Assembly: GCA_003451785.1 (NCBI GenBank)
Contig: DMJL01000075.1
Coordinates: forward strand, 1-12,556
DNA length: 12,556 bases
Direction of reading: 5' to 3'
Origin: Bacteroidales bacterium
Lineage (GTDB): Bacteria; Bacteroidota; Bacteroidia; Bacteroidales; UBA7960
The translations under genes and the position numbers were made by a program. The stretch's first letter is position 1. Every line of letters starts with the position of its first letter. Shown here one piece after another: positions 7,988-12,556 of the stretch. The notes beneath the pieces are model-generated. The model did no database searches, was not told the origin of the DNA, and worked only from the letters and a program-made list of their open reading frames with translations.

Positions 7988-8010
7988 GGCAAATTTGTTT
8001 TAATCTAAAG

Positions 8011-8018
8011 CAAAGATA
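8011..8018 (-). promoter_or_regulatory. Candidate -7 element (TATCTTTG) for the HIT gene
   Basis: On the minus strand this reads TATCTTTG followed by C, an exact TAnnTTTG(C) match. It lies 24 bases before the HIT-protein ATG, leaving a short leader. The -33 region would fall inside the adjacent terminator hairpin, and no TTG box is seen at the usual distance. Confidence 0.45.
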
Positions 8019-8054
8019 ATCAAAAGCCCAAAGTAGGCACTTTGGGCTTTTGAT
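8019..8054 (-). terminator. Perfect 16-bp hairpin, greA terminator
   Basis: The arms at 8019-8034 and 8039-8054 are perfect complements with the 4-base loop AGGC. The stem carries a GGGC/GCCC block flanked by T-rich sequence, so it can act as an intrinsic terminator on either strand. It is 28 bases beyond the greA stop codon, which identifies greA as its main client. Confidence 0.85.
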
Positions 8055-8081
8055 AAAACCGGGCTTAGAAATTACAATACA

Positions 8082-8555
8082 TCAACGCGAAATTTCTACA
8101 ACTTCGAACGAAAGCACTCCAGCAGGTACACTTATCTCTGCAATATCGCCTGCTGTTTTGCCAAGCAATCCCCTGGCTACTGGTGATGAAACGGAAATTT
8201 TACCTTGCTTAATATCAGATTCGTTTTCGGGAACTAGCTCGTAGGTAACCATAGTATTGGTTTTCAAGTTGCGAAGTTTCACCCTCGAAAGTATAGAAAT
8301 CTTGTTGTCGTCCAACTGACTTTCGTCTATTACTCTGGCATTGCTAAGAACATCTTCGAGTTTAGCAATACGAAGTTCGAGCATTCCTTGGGCATTTTTT
8401 GCAGCATCATATTCGGCATTTTCTGATAAATCGCCCTTCTCGCGAGCCTCGGCTATCTGCTGAGAAATGGAAGGACGCTCTACTGTTTTCATTTTTTCCA
8501 GTTCAAGCTTTAGCTTGTTCAAGCCTTCTTGGGTAAAATATTTTACTGCACTCAT
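8082..8555 (-). CDS. greA: Transcription elongation factor GreA
   Basis: GreA is a 157-residue factor that enters the RNA polymerase secondary channel and triggers cleavage of backtracked transcripts. The length is typical. The N-terminal coiled coil (about 8-75) carries the acidic tip GDLSENAEYDAAK, with Asp42 and Glu45 in the positions known to hold the catalytic magnesium. The C-terminal FKBP-like domain includes VPENESDIKQGKISVSSPVARGLLGKTAGD, the hallmark GreA/GreB segment. GreA rather than GreB is favoured by overall similarity and because Bacteroidota commonly carry this form. The start is the ATG at 8553-8555. No exact TAnnTTTG element lies just upstream, but a dyad at 8609-8624 could be regulatory. 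Confidence 0.97.
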   Translation of the reverse strand: MSAVKYFTQEGLNKLKLELEKMKTVERPSISQQIAEAREKGDLSENAEYDAAKNAQGMLELRIAKLEDVLSNARVIDESQLDDNKISILSRVKLRNLKTNTMVTYELVPENESDIKQGKISVSSPVARGLLGKTAGDIAEISVPAGVLSFEVVEISR

Positions 8556-8608
8556 GATTATACTTTTTATAGTTGTGTGTTCTGAAATTGTTGTTTAAAA
8601 CCATCCTG

Positions 8609-8624
8609 CATACACTCGTGTATG
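8609..8624. repeat. Short dyad upstream of greA
   Basis: CATACAC and GTGTATG form a 7-bp inverted repeat separated by two bases, 54-69 bases before the greA start. The near-zero spacer suits a dimeric protein operator better than an RNA hairpin. Role is inference. Confidence 0.35.
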
Positions 8625-8840
8625 TTATTTTTAAGAATGACTTGAATTTATTTTTGTGTTTCGGCTATCCCCTACTGATTGCCGGTAGTATTTGGGGAAA
8701 TGTTGTAATAAACCAAATTTCCCTTTCCCGAAAATCTGGTTGCTTATAATTCGCTGGCAATATACCCCACCTGCCCGAAGCCTTAGATGCTCCGACCGAA
8801 ATCTTATTGGTATGTATATTTGCTCTCATTGGTATTTACT

Positions 8841-8995
8841 TGCCGCTTTTTACAATGGATTATCGGTTTTGAGCTTTGCTTTCGGGTGGGTTTCAGAGCA
8901 CAAAACTGTCAACCAGCAAAGAATCCCACAAGTACGGGTCACAAAGCTCTAAGTTTGCAGGTCACCACGCCTGACGCAAAACCCGTGTTGTGCGC
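8841..8995 (-). repeat. Imperfect long inverted repeat 3' of the cassette, attC-like in layout
   Basis: The left arm (8841-8894) contains CGGTTTTG (8864-8871) and CGGGTGGG (8883-8890). The right arm (8961-8995) contains ACCACGCC (8964-8971) and GCAAAACCCG (8976-8985), which pair with them with bulges. Outer blocks around 8841-8856 and 8986-8995 can be aligned as a continuation. An exact 8-bp inverted repeat, GAGCTTTG (8871-8878) with CAAAGCTC (8942-8949), offers an alternative pairing. On the minus strand the element begins 18 bases after the stop of the last cassette gene and includes GCACAAC, one base off the integron core RYYYAAC. That position and the bulged-arm design resemble integron attC sites, but no second site or integrase is visible. 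I recall similar structured repeats in other Bacteroidota, unverified. Confidence 0.4.
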
Positions 8996-9012
8996 AGGTT
9001 TTCTTCTGTCTG

Positions 9013-9798
9013 TCAGTTCGGGTTTATTTTTCTTAATAGTTTTCTTGAAAAGTCAGTTTCAGCGTCTAACGAAGCTATCATTTCTCCTCCTGCGTTTGAA
9101 AGTCTAGCCAAGTCTTGTTTGGGAATAGAGCCTTGATCTGAAAAAATTAAAATGCTGTCAAAGTCTGCCTTAGTTCTTAAAAGTCTTTCCAAAATTATGG
9201 TTGTTAATCGTGCTTTGTCTCTATTAGGAATGCCAAAAATAAAAAGAGGTGCATGCTTTCCTTCAATTCTATAATCAATAGGATAGTCTCTCGCATTTTC
9301 CATTTCATCAAAATAGTAGTCCTTTTTTACTTTTTCTTCGCCTACCACTTTAAATAATTGTTCTTGCAAGTCTTCATAAAAAGTTGATTCTGCTCTTACT
9401 CTATTTAAAAAGGTAAGGTCATTAATTTTTGTCAATGCCTGTCCTAGTCGGAAAATATTAACCCCTAAATTTTCCATAGGTGTGTCTATGAAAAACTCTC
9501 CATTGTCTTCATCAATGAATGTTTCTGCCTTTATTTGATCAAAGATTTTACCCCTAGTTCCTTCTTTAAATTTATCAATGTCATTGTCATAACTTAAATG
9601 CATCATTGTATGCCCCATATCAGTCAACCTCAAAATATTACCAGGCATTTCCTTAATGTAAATTTGATAAGGGTCTCCATCAGCAAAGTAAAAAGGCGTT
9701 TCAACGGATAGCAATTTTCCATTCTGCGACCTTATCTTTACCTCTGCACACATGAGTGAGCAAAGAGTCTCTTGTAGTTTATTTATATCAAGGTTCAT
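9013..9798 (-). CDS. DUF1828/DUF1829-like protein of unknown function
   Basis: This is a 261-residue soluble protein with no signal peptide or membrane segment. Residues about 5-110 resemble the DUF1828 domain, with the typical strand-turn ILRLTDMGHTMMHL (55-68). Residues about 180-255 resemble DUF1829: LFIFGIPNRDKARLTTIILE followed by the IPKQDLARLSNAGG stretch (225-238). The assignment is from memory of these families. No activity is established for them that I know of, and I see no classical nuclease, kinase or NTPase motif. The gene starts with ATG at 9796-9798. That ATG shares one base with the stop of the preceding gene (TGATG), so the two are translationally coupled and probably made in fixed ratio. 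The protein is charged and Asp/Glu rich in the middle. The pair sits between housekeeping genes and beside a structured repeat, which suggests an acquired cassette. A toxin-antitoxin or defence role is possible but is inference only. Confidence 0.85.
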   Translation of the reverse strand: MNLDINKLQETLCSLMCAEVKIRSQNGKLLSVETPFYFADGDPYQIYIKEMPGNILRLTDMGHTMMHLSYDNDIDKFKEGTRGKIFDQIKAETFIDEDNGEFFIDTPMENLGVNIFRLGQALTKINDLTFLNRVRAESTFYEDLQEQLFKVVGEEKVKKDYYFDEMENARDYPIDYRIEGKHAPLFIFGIPNRDKARLTTIILERLLRTKADFDSILIFSDQGSIPKQDLARLSNAGGEMIASLDAETDFSRKLLRKINPN

Positions 9799-10295
9799 CA
9801 GTCGAATAATTTAGTTTGACTAATATTGTCAGGCGTGGTAATAATTCCTGAAATTCTACAATCTTTCACTAGGCAATGTAAAGCGCCTTCAACAGTATTA
9901 TACCTACGAGTTGCCTCTGCAAAACCTTCAGCTTTCCTATTAGCCTTTAAATACTTTTCCGTAGCCAAATGAATATGGCATGTATAACCGAGTCTAACCT
10001 TTTCTAAATGGTTTGGGTGGTCGTGATTTGTACCGTTATATCTTTTTAGTGTTAATGTTTCTCCATTAGGGGCGAGCCAACTTATCCCGCAAGAAAAGTC
10101 GTCTTCCATGCCGTCACGAAGATTTTGTCGTTTGTATATTTCAAATTCGTGACCTGAGTTGTCTAACGCAACTGCTTTAAAATTAACTTGCTCGTGTCCT
10201 TCCTTAATTCTGCTTCTCGCTTGGGGATTAGTCAAGTGTCTAGGGCAGTTAAGAAGATCTGCAATTTTATCGTCTGTTAAACTATCAAATGCCAT
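9798..10295 (-). CDS. DUF6978-like protein of unknown function, first gene of the cassette
   Basis: This is a 165-residue soluble protein. The middle has a conserved-looking block: FSCGISW (67-73), LKRYNGTNHDHPNH (83-96) and YTCHIHLATEKYLKANRK (104-121), then AEATRRYNTVEGALHCLV (127-143). The order, with an RYNG strand, a His cluster (91, 93, 96) and an HxH pair (His107 and His109), fits what I remember of the DUF6978 family. The His cluster could bind metal or form a hydrolytic site, but no known fold is evident and this is inference. The ATG at 10293-10295 gives the start. The stop codon overlaps the start of the DUF1828-like gene by one base. Upstream are 383 bases without a gene, including a plausible -7 element about 200 bases away. 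Another possible reading is that this is the regulatory or antitoxin half of a pair. Confidence 0.82.
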   Translation of the reverse strand: MAFDSLTDDKIADLLNCPRHLTNPQARSRIKEGHEQVNFKAVALDNSGHEFEIYKRQNLRDGMEDDFSCGISWLAPNGETLTLKRYNGTNHDHPNHLEKVRLGYTCHIHLATEKYLKANRKAEGFAEATRRYNTVEGALHCLVKDCRISGIITTPDNISQTKLFD

Positions 10296-10485
10296 TTTTT
10301 ATTTAGTATTTCACAGTTACAATCGCACGAAGAATACTCTTAAGCTGGTCATTTTGATTAGAAACTAGGTATTGCTAATCTTACGCATAGGACTCTTTAA
10401 AATACAAAAAAAATTGTTGACAGCTTGCTTCTACTGACAACATTTCATTTTCCAGCCTCAACAGCCGGCTATTTTTTAGAAAACT

Positions 10486-10499
10486 TATTTGTACAAATA
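10486..10499. repeat. Perfect 14-bp palindrome (operator-like)
   Basis: TATTTGTACAAATA is its own reverse complement. It overlaps the candidate minus-strand -7 element at 10494-10501, a position where a bound dimeric repressor could block transcription of the cassette. Role is inference. Confidence 0.4.
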
Positions 10500-10501
10500 T
10501 A
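10494..10501 (-). promoter_or_regulatory. Candidate -7 element (TATATTTG) for the two-gene cassette
   Basis: The minus strand reads TATATTTG, an exact TAnnTTTG match, about 200 bases before the first cassette gene. A transcript from here would have an unusually long leader. No clear -33 TTG box is present. Confidence 0.3.
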
Positions 10502-10628
10502 CGCCTTTTCTTTTCCGAAAATATAAGCCTACTTAAAAAATGGAATAAATTGTCGAAACATACACAAAACTCTTAAAGGCTTAATCCGTGCATCTCAAAA
10601 CCAAGAACCATGGTTGCAAAAAGCCCTT

Positions 10629-10649
10629 AAGCAAATTGCATTTGTGCTT
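10629..10649 (-). terminator. Probable terminator of the acidic membrane-protein gene
   Basis: AAGCAAAT (10629-10636) and ATTTGTGCTT (10640-10649) pair around a 3-base loop with one bulged base. On the minus strand the hairpin is 30 bases after the stop at 10679 and is followed by CTTTTT. The stem is weak. Confidence 0.4.
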
Positions 10650-10678
10650 TGTAATTACCCCTTTCGAAGAATTGATTA

Positions 10679-11311
10679 CTACTTATACTTGCGATTCAAT
10701 ATTTCTGAATAAATAATTGCATCTCTTAGGTTGAACTGCCTTACCTGCAATTCATTATTTGTTTCTGCAATTACTTCATCTTCAACTGCTATAGATCTCA
10801 TTTCTTCATAATCGTAAATTGGAACTTCCATTGCCTCAAAGCTTTCAAGGGATTTATTGCTCAGCATTTTTTGATAATCCAGCATTGGAAGATTCTTCCC
10901 GGTGCTAAGCACTTCGGGAGCTTCGGATTCATAAGTAAGCGACTTATACTCTTCTAACTCTTTATGTTGGTTGTAATCTGTAGTGTCTTCGTAGTCATTA
11001 GTCTCCATCAAGATAGTATCGCTTTCATCTTGTGTATCTTGCATAATCACTTCTCTGCGTTTTGCAGGATCTCCGACTGGAACCTTGGTGCCGCCGTATT
11101 GCTTTGATGGCTGCTTTTTTGTTTCATCCTGCTCGTCATCGTCACCTCCTAGAAGGTCTTCGATCATTTCTTGGAAATCGGTTTCTCGTGGGATTCTGGT
11201 GGTCTCAGGTTTTGGAGCTGTTCGCTGAGGGGCAGCAGGCTTTTTTTTGTTATTGAGATAACTCACTATCAGCCAGAGAATTAACATTATCACAGGTGCA
11301 ATTTGTTCCAT
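10679..11311 (-). CDS. Membrane-anchored acidic protein of unknown function
   Basis: This is a 210-residue protein of unknown function. One N-terminal hydrophobic segment (about 5-19, IAPVIMLILWLIVSYL) is followed by a Lys/Pro/Arg-rich patch (21-43), then a long Asp/Glu-rich, low-complexity region with a GGDDDE run (55-60). The protein ends in a short ordered-looking motif, FNLRDAIIYSEILNRKYK (193-210). The layout is a single-pass anchor with a short outside tail and a cytoplasmic acidic arm, since positive residues follow the segment. I recall small Bacteroidota proteins with a similar C-terminal signature (LR.A.IYSEILNR.Y) but know no function for them; the conserved tail looks like a docking motif. 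The start is the ATG at 11309-11311. It is not tightly linked to any gene; a weak hairpin follows its stop. Confidence 0.85.
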   Translation of the reverse strand: MEQIAPVIMLILWLIVSYLNNKKKPAAPQRTAPKPETTRIPRETDFQEMIEDLLGGDDDEQDETKKQPSKQYGGTKVPVGDPAKRREVIMQDTQDESDTILMETNDYEDTTDYNQHKELEEYKSLTYESEAPEVLSTGKNLPMLDYQKMLSNKSLESFEAMEVPIYDYEEMRSIAVEDEVIAETNNELQVRQFNLRDAIIYSEILNRKYK

Positions 11312-11751
11312 ATCAGCGAAAATTAATAATTTGATACCTTCTGAACTTTCTACGATTCAGTGTCTAAAATTTCCAAGCGACACAATATTTTTTGATTCAT
11401 TAAACCTAAAGTATCAATGCTTAGACTTAACAAATGTTGCTATGAAGCACTTCAAAATTCGGGCAGTTTTCTGTTTTAGTAATATACTTTTATTTTGACT
11501 TTGCTTTTAGACAGACCTATTCGGTTTGCTGCCAGACCAACACAACATAAAAAAACAAAGCTCATTACAACACTTTTGAAAAAGCAGAAAACAACCTTCT
11601 CGAGCAGCCCAACCTTGACTTTATTGTTTCAAAAATCAAACAAATTTACAAAAAATCTCGGTATCTTTATCGCTTTAGGACTTGGGGTAATTTTTGCAGC
11701 AAAGGTCCAACCAAAATATTAAAACCTGTAATAAAATTCACCACAGATTTC
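11312..11751. other. Gap between divergent genes
   Basis: About 440 AT-rich bases lie between the divergent acidic-protein and Rieske-like lipoprotein genes. One open frame of 75 codons (11495-11722, plus, TTG start) is Lys/Thr-rich with a hydrophobic end and no family marks; I do not call it. TAATTTTTGC at 11688-11697, about 55 bases before the lipoprotein ATG, resembles a -7 element with one extra base. Confidence 0.45.
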
Positions 11752-12177
11752 ATGCAGAAATTAAGAATTGCCCTTTTGGCATTGCTACTTTTACCTGTTG
11801 TAAATTCGTGTATTCCAGACACCCATCATCCTGTACCATTTGTACATGTTGATTTTGCTATAAATGTAGAATCGCCTCATGTGCTGGCACTCAATGCAAT
11901 ACACGGTCATGCAATTTTTTCGGGTGGGTATGCAGGTATAATCATTTTTCGTAGGTCAATTGATGAATTTGTTGCCTTTGATAGAGCTTGCCCGCATCAT
12001 CCATTCGATCCTTGCGGTAGAATTACCCAGATAAACGCACCTATTGCCACATGCCCTTGCTGCCAGTCAAGTTTTTTAATGTTGGATGGGAATATTATTT
12101 CCGGTCCATCCCGCTTTCCTTTAAAAACCTATCGTGCATCGTTCCAGCATCCTTGGCTAAGAATAACCAATTGGTAA
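11752..12177 (+). CDS. Small lipoprotein with Rieske-like domain and altered ligand set
   Basis: This is a 141-residue exported lipoprotein. A hydrophobic signal (about 5-19) ends in VVNSC, with Cys20 the likely lipidated residue, so the mature protein would be tethered to a membrane facing the periplasm or the outside. The rest looks like a compact Rieske-type [2Fe-2S] fold: VAFDRACPHH (74-83), then IATCPCCQSSFLMLDG (98-113) and the closing GPSRFPLKTYRA (118-129). Classical Rieske proteins bind the cluster through CxH and CxxH. Here the first pair is intact (Cys80, His82), but the second reads Cys101-Pro-Cys-Cys104 where CPCH is usual, and Cys88 is an extra cysteine. It may hold a cluster with three Cys and one His, bind zinc, or be structural. 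I recall related Bacteroidota lipoproteins with CxxC pairs, so the change may be family-wide. It stands alone, with no oxygenase or cytochrome gene nearby to suggest a redox partner. Confidence 0.85.
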   Translation: MQKLRIALLALLLLPVVNSCIPDTHHPVPFVHVDFAINVESPHVLALNAIHGHAIFSGGYAGIIIFRRSIDEFVAFDRACPHHPFDPCGRITQINAPIATCPCCQSSFLMLDGNIISGPSRFPLKTYRASFQHPWLRITNW

Positions 12178-12505
12178 TCCGCATTACCACGGGCTAATTT
12201 TCAACGCTGAAGCCTAAACCCATTACTTATAGCCAACCTCCTACCGTTTCTAAACATCTCCAAAATTAAACATCGCTAAAATTCACTTTTAGTAAAGGTT
12301 TTCTCGGCCATAAGAATTAGTTGTAGTTGCATCAAAACAAGCTATGAATTAGGGGTTTGTGCGAATTTTGCAATGCAATTGGCCAATAATGCAAAGAATT
12401 ATGCCACCCCGATTATCAGCAAAACCGACCTGTTGTTCGGTTTTGCTGATAACACACAATAGAGTTCACCAAAATCTAAAGAAGTTGGCTTTCTAAATTA
12501 CCCAA
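12178..12505. other. Gap at the right end
   Basis: Apart from the hairpin at 12413-12452 I see no gene or motif. The 15-base word AATTTTGCAATGCAA near 12364 also occurs near 975 in the pgk leader; chance is a fair explanation. Confidence 0.5.
12413..12452 (-). terminator. Perfect 16-bp hairpin, probable terminator
   Basis: TTATCAGCAAAACCGA (12413-12428) and its exact complement (12437-12452) enclose an 8-base loop. The T-rich block lies within the stem rather than after it, much like the greA hairpin. It is 53 bases past the stop of the minus-strand gene entering from the right, but 235 bases past the lipoprotein stop, so it more likely serves the former. Confidence 0.7.
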
Positions 12506-12556
12506 TTAATACCTGTAATGCTCAGGCTTGTAAGGCCCTTGTGGGTTTACCCCGAT
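12506..12556 (-). CDS. Partial gene, C-terminal 16 residues only
   Basis: From the window edge the minus strand reads IGVNPQGPYKPEHYRY and stops with TAA at 12506-12508. The two other minus frames stop earlier, the composition looks protein-like, and a strong hairpin follows at a suitable distance. I do not recognise the family from so short a tail. A competing plus-strand frame opens with ATG at 12519 and is not excluded. Confidence 0.4.
   Translation of the reverse strand: MGVNPQGPYKPEHYRY

Larger units (their letters stand above)
8556..9012. other. Non-coding structured region between greA and the accessory cassette
   Basis: This stretch holds no gene I can support. The open frames on the plus strand (for example 8692-8952) have no family marks and run through inverted repeats. 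It contains a small dyad (8609-8624), a 7-bp inverted repeat (GGGAAAT at 8695-8701 with ATTTCCC at 8717-8723) and the large imperfect inverted repeat listed separately. Base composition is visibly richer in G and C around 8870-9000 than in the neighbouring genes. Confidence 0.6.
10296..10678. other. Gap upstream of the cassette
   Basis: No gene is supported in these AT-rich bases. They hold a terminator-like hairpin near 10629-10649, a perfect 14-bp palindrome with an overlapping -7 element near 10486-10501, and a near-perfect stem (TGTTGACAG at 10415-10423 with CTGACAACA at 10434-10442, one A:A mismatch, 10-base loop). I found no copy of the large inverted repeat that lies on the other side of the cassette. 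Confidence 0.5.

Noticed and set aside
8692..9107. Plus-strand open frames of 86 and 106 codons near the cassette end
   Set aside because: They run through the inverted repeat and partly antisense to the DUF1828-like gene; no protein motif is visible.
8556..10678. Direct repeats or target-site duplications bounding the cassette as a transposon
   Set aside because: I compared both flanks by eye and found only 8-base AT-rich matches such as CCGAAAAT, with no integrase, transposase or tRNA end.
11495..11722. 75-codon plus-strand open frame with a hydrophobic end before the lipoprotein gene
   Set aside because: It starts with TTG, is Lys/Thr-rich low complexity, has no family mark and no conserved context; more likely a chance frame in the upstream region.
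975..12378. 15-base word AATTTTGCAATGCAA present near 975 and near 12364
   Set aside because: One pair of a short AT-rich, partly self-complementary word in 12.5 kb can arise by chance, and the surroundings share nothing else.
1..12556. CRISPR array, tRNA or rRNA genes
   Set aside because: No regularly spaced repeats and no tRNA or rRNA signature sequences were seen on either strand.

Overview
The window looks like chromosomal DNA of a member of the Bacteroidota. The evidence is AT-rich sequence, A-rich leaders with no clear Shine-Dalgarno sites, several upstream elements of the TAnnTTTG(C) type used by the Bacteroidota primary sigma factor, and protein families typical of that phylum. No rRNA, tRNA, CRISPR array, transposase or integrase was found. 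All homology statements come from reading motifs; no search was run.

Layout. At 1-935 (minus) there is the N-terminal four fifths of a PLP-dependent methionine-type aminotransferase, truncated by the window edge. It is divergent from pgk (1109-2299, plus). Next is a minus-strand signalling region: a stand-alone receiver-domain protein (about 2393-2815), roughly 520 bases without a convincing gene, and a receiver/coiled-coil/class III nucleotide cyclase (3382-4653). A two-gene minus-strand unit follows: a membrane GT2 glycosyltransferase (4874-5986) directly downstream of a flippase-like/LPG-synthase-type membrane protein (5994-7010). The divergent ruvC (about 7028-7588, plus) probably begins at a TTG codon. 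Its best promoter element lies inside the start of the flippase gene. A HIT-family protein (7583-7987, minus) and greA (8082-8555, minus) are separated by a perfect 16-bp hairpin terminator.

Upstream of greA the character changes. A structured, non-coding 457-base stretch (8556-9012) is followed by a tightly coupled two-gene cassette (9013-10295, minus): a protein I recognise as DUF1828/DUF1829-like and one I recognise as DUF6978-like. Neither has a known function to my knowledge. The cassette is the best candidate here for an undescribed system. An imperfect inverted repeat immediately 3' of it resembles the foldable recombination sites of integron cassettes in its layout. The right end holds an acidic membrane-anchored protein of unknown function (10679-11311, minus), a small lipoprotein with a Rieske-like fold signature but altered metal ligands (11752-12177, plus), another perfect hairpin (12413-12452), and the likely C-terminus of a minus-strand gene entering from beyond the window.

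How the genes relate. pgk, ruvC, greA and the aminotransferase are housekeeping genes. The receiver and receiver-cyclase genes could form one signalling pathway, but only proximity suggests it. The GT2 and flippase-like genes are probably one operon acting on a membrane-linked glycan or lipid. The DUF6978/DUF1828 pair is translationally coupled and probably works as a two-protein unit.
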